From positions 1 to 52,754 of the forward strand of contig JAPKXY010000058.1 in NCBI GenBank assembly GCA_026394605.1: a stretch of DNA of 52,754 bases. Reading direction: 5' to 3'. The stretch is from Methanoregula sp. (lineage in GTDB: Archaea > Halobacteriota > Methanomicrobia > Methanomicrobiales > Methanospirillaceae). Each line of letters starts with the position of its first letter. The first letter of the stretch is position 1. Positions 1-7,776 of the stretch are shown here, one piece after another. Both the position numbers and the translations under genes were made by a program. The notes beneath the pieces are model-generated. The model ran no database searches. It saw nothing but the letters and a program-made list of their open reading frames with translations, and was not told the DNA's origin.

Positions 1-103
1 TGCCGACATTGGCATTGCCGGCAAGGGCAATGGTGTAGTCCGCATTCTTTATGCCGGACTCTTTACCTTTTGAGCAGCCTTTACATTCTCCGCAGCCGCT
101 CAT
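1..103 (-). CDS. feoB: FeoB ferrous iron transporter, N-terminal fragment (runs off window)
   Basis: Reading the minus strand from the ATG at 103 gives 34 codons beginning MSGCGECKGCSKGKESG and ending ALAGNANVG at the window edge. ALAGNANVG is the start of the G1/P-loop of the FeoB GTPase domain (GNxNxGKS). The Cys-rich leader (C4, C7, C10) precedes it. FeoB is the membrane Fe2+ permease with a cytosolic G domain. The start lies 2 nt after the stop of the upstream dtxR-like gene on the same strand, so the two are surely co-transcribed. The regulator carries a FeoA-like domain, which fits an iron-uptake operon. Only the N-terminus is visible, so the identity rests on the P-loop and context. 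Confidence 0.75.
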   Translation of the reverse strand, partial: MSGCGECKGCSKGKESGIKNADYTIALAGNANVG

Positions 104-105
104 GG

Positions 106-825
106 TTAACCCGCAATAGGCGATTCGATAAAGATATTCTCAGCAATCGCGTGATCGATAGCAAGTTTTGTCCTTCTCACCAGGATCTCCACAGGTCCGT
201 CCATGGGCGTTTTTCTCATGACAGAAACAATCGTCCCGAGCGTGAGTCCGAGATCGGAAAGGCGCTGGACAACTTTGCAGTCCCCCCGTATGAATGCGAT
301 TTTCCCGTTCTGGTCAGGAGTCAGCTCAGTAACCGGGATGACCTTTTTATCCCGGAGGGATACCGGTACAGGGATTCCTGCCCCTGCAACCACATCGCAT
401 TCCGCACAGCTTCCTACACCCCGGTTGCAGGGGCTGATCGGGCTGCCATGCGGGCAGCGTGCGGGGGCATTCATCATCCTGCAGAGGGCGTTCTCGGTAT
501 CTTCGGAGATCGTGTGCTCCATCCGGCACGCTTCATCATGGACCTTTTCCCGGTTCAGTTTGAGGACATCGGTTAAGAACACTTCAAGGAGCCGGTGCTT
601 CCGCTTGATCGTATCTGCGATCTTTTTTCCCTCTTCTGTCAGGGTCGCACCCCGGTATGGTTCGTACTGGACGAACCCTTTGTCCGAGAGACTTTTCAGC
701 ACCTCCGTCACACTTGCCGGGGCGACTCTTAAGCATTTTGCGATAGCGGTTGTTTTCGCTGACCCGTCCCGTGACTCGAGATCAAAGATTGTTTCGATAT
801 ATTCCTCGACTTGCTCCTGTGCCAT
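106..825 (-). CDS. DtxR/MntR-family metal-dependent repressor with C-terminal FeoA-like domain
   Basis: 239 aa. The N-terminal winged helix (about 1-65; segment AKCLRVAPASVTEVLKSLS is the recognition HTH) is followed by the metal-binding/dimerisation domain typical of DtxR proteins, with conserved EHTISED near residues 102-108 and a Cys-containing CPHG segment. Residues about 165-237 look like a FeoA/SH3-like domain. Family members bind DNA when loaded with Fe2+ or Mn2+ and repress metal uptake. It is the first gene of an operon with feoB 2 nt downstream. Two palindromes directly upstream (837-852 and 862-877) are probable operators, implying autoregulation. Metal specificity cannot be read from the sequence. 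Confidence 0.9.
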   Translation of the reverse strand: MAQEQVEEYIETIFDLESRDGSAKTTAIAKCLRVAPASVTEVLKSLSDKGFVQYEPYRGATLTEEGKKIADTIKRKHRLLEVFLTDVLKLNREKVHDEACRMEHTISEDTENALCRMMNAPARCPHGSPISPCNRGVGSCAECDVVAGAGIPVPVSLRDKKVIPVTELTPDQNGKIAFIRGDCKVVQRLSDLGLTLGTIVSVMRKTPMDGPVEILVRRTKLAIDHAIAENIFIESPIAG

Positions 826-836
826 TGTATCAGATA

Positions 837-877
837 TTTAGGTTGACCTAAATAATAAATGTTTAGGTTGACCTGAA
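837..877 (-). promoter_or_regulatory. Tandem palindromic operators flanking a TATA-like box upstream of the dtxR-feoB operon
   Basis: TTTAGGTTGACCTAAA at 837-852 is a palindrome except for its central TG. A second copy, TTTAGGTTGACCTGAA, lies at 862-877, exactly 25 bp away start to start. The 9 bp between them are AT-rich; on the minus strand they read as a TATA-like element about 30 nt upstream of the ATG at 825. The TTAGGTTNACCTAA pattern resembles known DtxR/IdeR/MntR sites. Inference: the regulator binds both sites and blocks TBP access. Confidence 0.75.
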
Positions 878-1027
878 TCATCCTGCATCGTCCTTTTTCC
901 GGCACCAGTACCAAAGCATGGATAAACGATACAATGATTCCACAAAAAAAACCCCGCGAAAACTATAATGCCCTCACATAACACATAACCGACTTAATCC
1001 GGACCAGGCATGGGTGGTGATGGAAGA

Positions 1028-1783
1028 ATGGAGATGAACTCAAAAGATTTGTCAGGCAAAGTCGCCATAGTCACCGGCGCTTCTTCAGGAATAGGCCTTG
1101 CAACTGCAAAACTCCTTGCCGGGCAGGGCGTTAACGTTGCGCTCGTTTCCCGGTCAAAAGAGAAACTGGAGAAACTTTCGAGGGAACTTCCCGGTTCACT
1201 GGCAGTTCCCGCCGACATGACAAAGATTCCCCAGATCACAAGGATGATTAAAAAAACAAAAGAGCATTTCGGCAGGATTGATATCCTGGTCAATAATGCC
1301 GGACAGGGATATGATGCACCCGTTGAAAAAATAACCATCGGCACATTTCGGTACATCTACGACCTGAACATTGCAGGCCCGCTCGTTGCCATGCAACAGG
1401 TCATTCCCATCATGAGAAACCAGGGCGGAGGAACGATTGTTAACATCAGCTCCGGTACTGCACTGATGCACCTGCCGGACATGAGTGCGTATGCATCGTC
1501 AAAACGGGCTCTGGCGGGTATCAGCATGGCTGCACGGCAGGAGTTAAAGGACGATGCTATTGTTGTCAGCGTCGTATATCCGTACATTACCGTTACCGAC
1601 TTCGAGAAAAACACGATACGGGAATCTCCCAAGGACAATTGGGAACAGGAGGATGCCACCGGTCCGTTTCCTTCGGACTCGGCAGAATATGTTGCACACA
1701 AGATTCTTGAGGGTATCATAAGCGGCGAAGCGGAGATCTTCGCCCACGACTGGATGAGGAACCGGGGCGACCTGGGTGCGTGA
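1028..1783 (+). CDS. Short-chain dehydrogenase/reductase (SDR)
   Basis: 251 aa classical SDR. It has the Rossmann nucleotide motif TGASSGIG (about residues 16-23), the NNAG structural motif, and the catalytic Ser plus YASSK (Tyr-x-x-x-Lys). Such enzymes reduce or oxidise carbonyl/hydroxyl substrates with NAD(P); the substrate is not predictable here. The ATG at 1028 is preferred because GGTGATGG sits about 6 nt upstream. An upstream in-frame ATG at 1010 would add six Gly-rich residues. It is monocistronic in appearance, transcribed away from the dtxR operon. Confidence 0.9.
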   Translation: MEMNSKDLSGKVAIVTGASSGIGLATAKLLAGQGVNVALVSRSKEKLEKLSRELPGSLAVPADMTKIPQITRMIKKTKEHFGRIDILVNNAGQGYDAPVEKITIGTFRYIYDLNIAGPLVAMQQVIPIMRNQGGGTIVNISSGTALMHLPDMSAYASSKRALAGISMAARQELKDDAIVVSVVYPYITVTDFEKNTIRESPKDNWEQEDATGPFPSDSAEYVAHKILEGIISGEAEIFAHDWMRNRGDLGA

Positions 1784-1898
1784 CTCGGTCTTACCAATGT
1801 GATCGATCGGGTGCCTCCATTTTTTCTCATCAAACAGCAACCCCCATAAAAAAACGACTGACATGTAGTTTTGCCAATAATCACATGGTGAAATCTCC

Positions 1899-2160
1899 CT
1901 GACTTCGGGCCAGTCCTGCCAGCAATGCGGCTGGTGCTGCGAGAAGTGGGGATGAAGCCGGAAGGGGATCATCGAAGTTATCGTTCCCCGGATACAGGAA
2001 AACCGGGAGGATATCCTGCAACACGTTTCAATAACACCTGATGACAGAAAACGGCGCAACGGGAGGGCTATTTCATCAGATGACCTGCCACATGTTGTCC
2101 GAATCGCCTCTCTTCTTGCACCCGGGGCAAAGCAGAGACAGGGGAAAGAGGACTCCTCGT
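1899..2160 (+). pseudogene. Decayed paralogue of the YkgJ-type cysteine-cluster protein at 3030
   Basis: The reading frame starting at 1899 (CTG where the intact gene has TTG) gives QSCQQCGWCCEKWG, then a TGA at 1953-1955. It continues in frame with RKGIIEVIVPRIQENREDIL, a QHV segment and the equivalent of NGRxxSxDDLPH. This aligns residue for residue with the first 70 or so residues of the intact protein at 3030-3422, after which similarity is lost near 2110-2160. The lost start codon, in-frame stop and degenerate 3' part mark a pseudogene. The two copies flank the VIT1-like gene, so a local duplication followed by decay is likely. Confidence 0.75.
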
Positions 2161-2246
2161 TATCCGGGAATAAACCTATATCTTAAAAAGAGAGCGGGAC
2201 AACTCCTGCGTAAGAGATTTTTTAAAAAAAAAGGAAGTGAAAATAG

Positions 2247-2945
2247 TTGATCGACACTTCGCTGTTTATCCGGATACAAGACTCATTCTATGCCTCTGCC
2301 GGGGAGATTGTCTTTGGCATGTCGGACGGCGCCGTATCCATCTTTGGTCTGGTGCTGGGTGTGGCTGCCGGTGCGGATTCGGGGAATGTGGTGCTGCTTG
2401 CCGGGGCAACCGGTGCAATTGCCGCTTCGGTCTCGATGATGGCCGGTATATTCCTCGAACTTGAATCCGAGCATGACGAGGTTAAAGTGGAAGATAAACG
2501 AAGGGAAGCAAGGATCCAGCGCGATCCCGGCAGTGCCGTTTCTGACCTGATCGACGTGCTGAAAACTACCGGTCTGAGCAGGCGAAGCCTTGATTCCATC
2601 CAGGACGACATGACCGCAGATCCCATGAAAATCCCCGGCTTTGAGAAAGCCATCGCCTGCCAGGAAGAAACGCCCGGACAAAAATCTTCCCCCTTAGCCC
2701 ATGCATGCTGGATGGGGATCTCGGATTTTATTGCCGGGATTACACCGGTGGTTCCATTTGCATTTCTACCCTTTGAAACGGCAAGAATCGCATGTATTGC
2801 GGGAACAGCGTTCCTGCTGCTGGTGCTGGGGATCGGCCGGGCACGATTTGGCAACCGTCCTGTCGCCCGAACCGTCCTGGAGACGATGGGGATTGCAACT
2901 GCTGCGGCGTTGGCCGGTGTAGTTATCGGGAGACTCATCAGCTGA
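2247..2945 (+). CDS. VIT1/CCC1-family transporter-like membrane protein
   Basis: 232 aa. An N-terminal block (MSDGAVSIFGLVLGVAAGA, then a second hydrophobic segment with GATGAIAASVSMMAG) matches the first two membrane helices of the VIT1/CCC1 iron/manganese transporter family. A charged cytoplasmic segment (about 75-150) follows, then three more hydrophobic segments at the C-terminus. Family members move Fe2+/Mn2+ out of the cytosol. The start is TTG at 2247, supported by GGAAGTGA 6 nt upstream. An iron role is plausible because the dtxR-feoB operon is close by, but that gene is on the other strand. Confidence 0.8.
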   Translation: MIDTSLFIRIQDSFYASAGEIVFGMSDGAVSIFGLVLGVAAGADSGNVVLLAGATGAIAASVSMMAGIFLELESEHDEVKVEDKRREARIQRDPGSAVSDLIDVLKTTGLSRRSLDSIQDDMTADPMKIPGFEKAIACQEETPGQKSSPLAHACWMGISDFIAGITPVVPFAFLPFETARIACIAGTAFLLLVLGIGRARFGNRPVARTVLETMGIATAAALAGVVIGRLIS

Positions 2946-3029
2946 TAAGGATGTTACCTCTATCTTCCCCCACTTTAAAAAAAAACGAATACTACCTATT
3001 TCATCCCATAATCAACTGGAGATGAGCCC

Positions 3030-3422
3030 TTGACACACCAGAACTGCCAGCAGTGCGGCAAGTGCTGCGAGAAGTGGGGGTGGGAACAGAAGGGCGTCAT
3101 CGAAGATATCATCCCGTGGATCACACAGGGCCGCAGGGATATCCTGCAGCACGTAGGGATCAGGTTTTCTGACGGCACAAAAAAGAACGGGCGGGAACTA
3201 TCCCTTGAAGATCTCCCGCATATCGCCGGCATCGACTACTGGGTCTCGATACAAGGCAGGAAGATCCGGCACTGCCCGTTCTTCCTCCGGGCAGAGGACG
3301 GAAAGGTCTGGTGCAGGATCCATGGCGCCAAGCCGGAAGTCTGCATACGTTTCACGCCCTGGAACGAGAGTATTCGTGATTATGCATTAAGCTGCCCGGC
3401 ATGCAAAGACACAGTGCCGTGA
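3030..3422 (+). CDS. YkgJ-family cysteine cluster protein (putative Zn/Fe-chelating)
   Basis: 130 aa starting at TTG 3030, with GGAGATGA just upstream. The N-terminal CQQCGKCCEKWGW is the CxxCGxCC signature of the YkgJ/CxxCxxCC family. A second cluster (HCPFFL, WCRIHGAKPEVC, CPAC) supplies the remaining cysteines. The family is thought to coordinate a zinc ion or Fe-S cluster; its function is unknown. The decayed copy at 1899-2160 shows that this gene was duplicated locally. A T-run follows 24 nt after the stop. Confidence 0.85.
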   Translation: MTHQNCQQCGKCCEKWGWEQKGVIEDIIPWITQGRRDILQHVGIRFSDGTKKNGRELSLEDLPHIAGIDYWVSIQGRKIRHCPFFLRAEDGKVWCRIHGAKPEVCIRFTPWNESIRDYALSCPACKDTVP

Positions 3423-3445
3423 TACGGGAGTATCTATTGAAATTG

Positions 3446-3454
3446 TTTTTTTTT
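3446..3454 (+). terminator. Poly-T terminator after the YkgJ-type gene
   Basis: Nine consecutive T residues on the coding strand, 24 nt after the stop codon at 3422. Archaeal RNA polymerase terminates efficiently at such U-tracts without needing a hairpin. Confidence 0.6.
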
Positions 3455-3652
3455 AGGCATTGACTGACACGAGGAGAGAGCATACAATTTCTTCGGGAAT
3501 GTCACGTTGAGCGGATCTCTGACCATAAGGGCAGATACTGCCTGGAGAAGGAATCCTCATTATTTTTTGATTTTATTGAATCGAATGATGATACGCAACT
3601 ATATCGCCCGATACAGCAAATACATACGAGCAGAAGAAAAAAGGAGCAAAAA

Positions 3653-3952
3653 ATGGGGCACATGCGGACAGATTCCAAAAAACGATACCATGTAGCATCC
3701 CTCATCTGCGAGTATCTGCTCAAGAAAAATATCACGCATGCTGACGTAACAGCACGGGATATTGCAGATTTTCATCACCTGTCCGGCAAATCCTCGCAGT
3801 CCATCAGTGCAATGCTGAATTTTTTATACAGGAACCGCATCAGGGAGAACCGTTTTGGATTTTACATTCTGGGAACGCTGGCGTATAAAAAAGTTGACTA
3901 TCCCCACCGGTACAACATAGAACTGATTGAAGGGGCCCGGGGTCTACTGTAA
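3653..3952 (+). CDS. Small hypothetical protein, possible winged-helix fold
   Basis: 99 aa, not recognised. A basic N-terminus (KKRYH) is followed by a helix-rich region. Residues about 32-65 (TARDIADFHHLSGKSSQSIS, then AMLNFLYRNRIRENR) have the spacing of a helix-turn-helix followed by a beta wing (FGFYILG), so DNA binding is a reasonable guess. GGAGC lies upstream of the ATG. The gene ends in a 9-nt convergent overlap with the small zinc-ribbon gene on the minus strand. Confidence 0.6.
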   Translation: MGHMRTDSKKRYHVASLICEYLLKKNITHADVTARDIADFHHLSGKSSQSISAMLNFLYRNRIRENRFGFYILGTLAYKKVDYPHRYNIELIEGARGLL

Positions 3953-4192
3953 TTGTGTGCATCCGACGTACGATGGCACAGAAGATAGTGCCGGTTTTTG
4001 GTTCGTGCCCGGTGTCAGGATCGTCAAACGTTGCCTGCATTGTTTACACGTAGCATCCCGTGTTTCTCGGAAATGGTCCCGTGCTATTCTGTTGATAATT
4101 ACATTCTCAGCATGGCAGACAGGACAGGTGAACCGGATAACATACCCGGTTCTTGTTCCCATAACCTCAGGTTTTAAGGCGTGTTTTATCAT
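3944..4192 (-). CDS. Small zinc-ribbon protein
   Basis: About 82 aa starting at MIKHALKPEV. CPVC and CKQC, 24 residues apart, form a four-Cys zinc ribbon. Basic residues between the knuckles (RIARDHFRETRD) suggest nucleic-acid contact. A longer frame extends to 4318, but the upstream part looks non-coding. A shorter start (MGTRTGY) preceded by GAGGT is also possible. The partner is unknown; small zinc-ribbon ORFs of this kind are common in methanogens. Confidence 0.5.
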   Translation of the reverse strand: MIKHALKPEVMGTRTGYVIRFTCPVCHAENVIINRIARDHFRETRDATCKQCRQRLTILTPGTNQKPALSSVPSYVGCTQLQ

Positions 4193-4454
4193 TGTTTCGT
4201 TCTTTTGTATGGTTGTTCTGTCAGATTGGAATAAAAATGCAATCTGGTTTTTTAACCGATTCGTACAGACAAAAAAGGTTTTGTCTGGTATGTGGAAGGG
4301 CCGCCGGTATCGTTCCATCCCGGTGGGGGCGGTCGTCTACCCAAAACCGTTTATGGTTATTGTAGTATTGGCGGTCTGAGTGTATAGCATGATAGGTCGG
4401 TCCGGATTTTTTTAGTAAAAGAAAGGTTCATTAAGGTACAACCAACTCTTCTTT

Positions 4455-4646
4455 ATGCCATCACAAAAAAATTGTCCGTTGAAATTCGGGTCTGCGGTTA
4501 ATAGCGAGGGGATGCTTATTGAGATCCCGTGCATAGGAAAGGACTGTGCATGGTTTTTTAATAACTGCTGCGCGATACTGGTTATCGCAAAAGAACTGGG
4601 CACCAGCCCGAAGAAAAAAGGGCCAAAAGGACCAGCTGCTGACTGA
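4455..4646 (+). CDS. Small cysteine-rich hypothetical protein
   Basis: 63 aa. Cysteines at C7, C26, C31, C38 and C39 (pattern C-x4-C-x6-CC) suggest metal or Fe-S binding. The tail is Lys/Pro/Gly-rich (SPKKKGPKGP). I do not recognise the family. It is followed 35 nt later by another mini zinc-ribbon gene on the same strand, so the two may share a transcript. Confidence 0.6.
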   Translation: MPSQKNCPLKFGSAVNSEGMLIEIPCIGKDCAWFFNNCCAILVIAKELGTSPKKKGPKGPAAD

Positions 4647-4681
4647 TTTTTGAACAATGAACCAGTAGTGCAAAAGGTACC

Positions 4682-4819
4682 ATGACTTACTGTCCCGTGT
4701 GTAAAAGGGAGTATAAGCAGATGAGCGTGGATCAAACCCGGCGGTGTCCGATCTGCGGCAGCATGCTTGTCCAGATATCAGATGGCGAACTGGATCACGT
4801 ACGTCAGAAGAAGAATTAA
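4682..4819 (+). CDS. 45-aa rubredoxin-like zinc-knuckle protein
   Basis: Translation from the ATG at 4682 gives a 45-residue protein with CPVC (4-7) and CPIC (22-25) knuckles, followed by a short acidic/basic tail ending RQKKN. AAAGGT lies just upstream of the start. The C-x2-C-x14-C-x2-C spacing is a compact treble-clef or rubredoxin-like site. The function is unknown. A poly-T run at 4846-4853 terminates the unit. Confidence 0.65.
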   Translation: MTYCPVCKREYKQMSVDQTRRCPICGSMLVQISDGELDHVRQKKN

Positions 4820-4845
4820 ATTATTAAAATTTTTTAAATTCCTTG

Positions 4846-4853
4846 TTTTTTTT
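4846..4853 (+). terminator. Poly-T terminator
   Basis: Eight T residues 27 nt after the stop of the 45-aa zinc-knuckle gene. The opposing gene (4906-6120, minus) ends 53 bp further on, so this is the convergence point of two units. Confidence 0.5.
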
Positions 4854-4905
4854 CGTTAAATCAGGGAATATCGGGGTTGTTGGGATTTTCTCCAGTGATT
4901 AGATA

Positions 4906-6120
4906 TCACCGGTTGATATGCACCACTTTTGCCGGCGGGAACCCGTTGAAGTACGTGGATGAGGCGATCGTGTAGGCACCCATGTTTTCAGAATAGACCA
5001 GATCACTGAGGTCAAGATCCGGCAGCTCCGCAGAGAGCGTGATGGTATCAAAGGCATCACAGGTCGGACCGAACACTGCTGAGATCTGTGTCTCGCCCTC
5101 CCTGAACGGCAGGACCGGGTAATTGATATGATCAAAGATCTGTCCTGAATACGTGTGGTAGACCCCGTCGTTGATGTAGTAGCAGGGCTTCCCGTCGCGG
5201 TATGCCTTGCCGATCACTTTTGCCACCAGCGTGCAGGTATTTGCCACAAGGAACCGTCCCGGTTCAGCGAGGACCTGCATATCCGCAGGGAACAGGCGCT
5301 TGATTTCCGCATTCAGTTTTCTGGCAAGCGTCCTGATAGACCGGATCCCGGGATGGTACTTCACCGGGAAACCGCCGCCGATATCAAGGATCCGGATCTT
5401 CTTGCCTGTCCGTGTCTCTACCTCGTTGATAATATTTGCCGAGAGTTGCAGGGCCTGCATGTAATTTTCAAAATTCGTGCACTGGCTGCCCACGTGAAAA
5501 CTCAGGCCCTCCACAACAAGGCCCATCTCGAATGCGGCGATGATCAGGTCAACTGCTTCACCCGGGTGGGCCCCGAACTTTGAGGAGAGTTCCACCATGG
5601 AACCGGTGTTGGGGACCCTGATGCGCAGCACGAGACCCGCATGCGGTGCATACTCTTTGATTTTTTTCAGCTCGTAACTGTTGTCGAACGTGACAAGGGG
5701 TTTGTACTGGTCGAGGGCCTGGAGCGTTTCAATCGGCTTGATGGTATTTGCATAGATGATCTTGTCCCAGATCCAGTCCTGCCGTTCCGCATCCGGCATA
5801 TCCCTGATATTTTCCCAGACGATCATGAATTCAGGCATGGACGCGACGTCAAAGCTGCAGCCCATGGCAAAAAGGGTCTTTACGATCTCCGGATCCGAGT
5901 TTGCCTTGACCGCAAAATAGACCTGCACATTGGGCAGGTGCTCTTTGAACTCCTGGTAATTTTTACGGATCTTCTCGTGGTCAATGACAAAGATGGGGGT
6001 CCCGTGCGTGCGTGCCAGGTCCTGCAGCAGTTCCTTTCGTGCCTGGTCTATGTGGGGGACCCCGTTATCATGCCCGTTCCTTTTTTTCCCCTTTCTCCCT
6101 TCCTCTGCCACGTTTGCCAT
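4906..6120 (-). CDS. Fold-type III PLP decarboxylase of the ornithine decarboxylase type
   Basis: 404 aa. PLP Lys is K72 in YFAVKAN. Further family marks are HVGSQC, the phosphate-binding GGGFP, EPGRF, and the active-site GPTCDAFD with its catalytic Cys, and the C-terminal ENMGAYTIASSTYFNGF block, which closely matches eukaryotic and bacterial ODC. Diaminopimelate decarboxylases carry a different CESGD-type motif, so ODC/LDC activity is favoured: ornithine to putrescine plus CO2. The first 20 residues form a charged extension. The gene starts 12 bp after the homospermidine synthase gene on the same strand, which gives it a clear role as putrescine supplier. Lysine or another diamine precursor cannot be excluded. 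Confidence 0.85.
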   Translation of the reverse strand: MANVAEEGRKGKKRNGHDNGVPHIDQARKELLQDLARTHGTPIFVIDHEKIRKNYQEFKEHLPNVQVYFAVKANSDPEIVKTLFAMGCSFDVASMPEFMIVWENIRDMPDAERQDWIWDKIIYANTIKPIETLQALDQYKPLVTFDNSYELKKIKEYAPHAGLVLRIRVPNTGSMVELSSKFGAHPGEAVDLIIAAFEMGLVVEGLSFHVGSQCTNFENYMQALQLSANIINEVETRTGKKIRILDIGGGFPVKYHPGIRSIRTLARKLNAEIKRLFPADMQVLAEPGRFLVANTCTLVAKVIGKAYRDGKPCYYINDGVYHTYSGQIFDHINYPVLPFREGETQISAVFGPTCDAFDTITLSAELPDLDLSDLVYSENMGAYTIASSTYFNGFPPAKVVHINR

Positions 6121-6132
6121 TACATGAGTGAC

Positions 6133-7575
6133 TCATTGCACGAATAAGAAGTTTTTGAATTGCCAGACATCAGTCCGGTCAAAGGTATTTTTCGTATTCT
6201 CCTTGAAATATACCACCCTGTTTTTTAAGGGGGTCCAGTCGGAAGGACCAGACCAGAACTCACCCAGGTAGGGCTTTGCGATGTTTAAGACAAACTCATG
6301 AGGCAGATCATCGGGGAGGCAGAAACCCTTCCTTGGGTTATCGATCATCCACATCACAGCGGAAACAATCCCCACCGCGACCTGGACCGTGGTTGCATTC
6401 TGCCCGGGTGCAAGTTTCCTCGCGTCCTCTATCGGGAGGATGCTGCCGGTCCACCACGAATGGTACGGATGGCCCATTAAAAGAGCTCCCAAAATATCAG
6501 ATCCGGAAACGATCTCCCGGTCGTTCATGATCCGCAGTTTGGGCTGCAGCTCGTAATTCCTGCCCCGCAGCTCGTGCAGCGATGCAATCGTCGCATCGCA
6601 GGGCATATACGCGTAATTCACGGTAGGGCGGTAGATAGCTCTGCCATCCTTCCATACCGTCCACCGGTCTGATATGCCAAATGCCTCCCCGTGCCGGATG
6701 ACCATCCCGACGATTTCCTGCTGAGGGATCCAGGACCTTACCCAGGTATTGATTCCCATCCGGGCAAGCATAATCCCGTTCTTCGGTCCGGCGGGAGGCA
6801 CATGGGCCTGGTCGGGCAGCTCTTTTTCATGGGTCCCCCACCCGATCTCTGCCGGAGCGGTGCCTTCTTCCAGCAATCCTTCAATACACCAGGTCCCCAC
6901 GAACTCGTCCACCTGTTTTGGTGACCGGGAGATCTGGGTGTCCCTCTCTGAGCAGTGAATGACTTTTATCCCGGTTTCCATGGCAAGCCCGGCACAGTTC
7001 TGCTCCCGGATCAGGTCTTTTAACCTGTCCGGGTCCGGTGCGATCCCGTCAGCAATCATCCGGCATGCGATATCAACAAGCCCCTGCTTGGCAAAGTGCG
7101 AGATCAGGCCGGGATTGGCTCCGTGGTCAACCACGCAGGTGGCGGTATTTTTCCAGTCTTGTACAAGCTCGCGCAGCTTCATCTGCCGGTAGTACAGGGA
7201 CTTTTCATAGGGGCTTGCGGTGAATATCTCACCATGGGGGTCCCAGGCTTCCACTGAAGTGTTCACGTACAGGACATTGTGATCATGGCACCACTGCACA
7301 ATCTCACAGCAGTCGATGTTCCAGGCAAGATCGATTAAGAGACCTCCCTCCGACAGGTACTCGGAGAGGATCTGGTCAAGGTTTTTAGGGGTGACTTTTT
7401 TCTTGAAAAAACGAAGGCCCCGCGTTGTCCAAGCCTTGAGATCCTGTGATTTCTCTTTAAAATCGATGATCGTGATATTTTCAAGCGGTATAGTTACATG
7501 CCGCAGTAAGATGGGGAGCGTGCACCTGGCTACGGCGCCATACCCGATGATCAAAACCTTATTTTTGAATTCCAC
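6133..7575 (-). CDS. hss: Homospermidine synthase
   Basis: 480 aa, the usual length of bacterial-type homospermidine synthase (saccharopine-dehydrogenase-like superfamily). The N-terminal Rossmann motif is IGYGAVARCTLPILLRH. Family blocks seen are SVEAWDP, DHGANPGLISHF, HCSERDTQIS, EIGWGTHEKELP, YRPTVNYAYMPCDATIASLH, GRNYELQP, ARKLAPGQNAT and YLGEFWSGPSDWTPL. The enzyme condenses two putrescines, NAD-dependently, to sym-homospermidine. The start is GTG at 7575, supported by GGAGGG upstream. It is the promoter-proximal gene of a two-gene operon with the ODC-type decarboxylase, a self-contained ornithine-to-homospermidine route. Confidence 0.9.
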   Translation of the reverse strand: MEFKNKVLIIGYGAVARCTLPILLRHVTIPLENITIIDFKEKSQDLKAWTTRGLRFFKKKVTPKNLDQILSEYLSEGGLLIDLAWNIDCCEIVQWCHDHNVLYVNTSVEAWDPHGEIFTASPYEKSLYYRQMKLRELVQDWKNTATCVVDHGANPGLISHFAKQGLVDIACRMIADGIAPDPDRLKDLIREQNCAGLAMETGIKVIHCSERDTQISRSPKQVDEFVGTWCIEGLLEEGTAPAEIGWGTHEKELPDQAHVPPAGPKNGIMLARMGINTWVRSWIPQQEIVGMVIRHGEAFGISDRWTVWKDGRAIYRPTVNYAYMPCDATIASLHELRGRNYELQPKLRIMNDREIVSGSDILGALLMGHPYHSWWTGSILPIEDARKLAPGQNATTVQVAVGIVSAVMWMIDNPRKGFCLPDDLPHEFVLNIAKPYLGEFWSGPSDWTPLKNRVVYFKENTKNTFDRTDVWQFKNFLFVQ

Positions 7576-7776
7576 CCCAGCCCTCCATGGTATACATCTG
7601 TACGCAGGATTTTATTTTCAATTTTGTTATTTTACATTCTCAACCCCCTGAGCGCTATCCGGCCAGTATACAGGAAACAAAGCGGGGTCAGGACGGGCAG
7701 GTACCGGAGAACAAACTATTTCTCGCACAAGGAAATAACGTTAGAAAACCAGTGCATAGCAGGGGGAGTGGTTGAT

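Noticed and set aside
3927-4379. 150-codon frame on the plus strand
   Set aside because: It has odd composition and is antisense to the zinc-ribbon gene, with no ribosome binding site.
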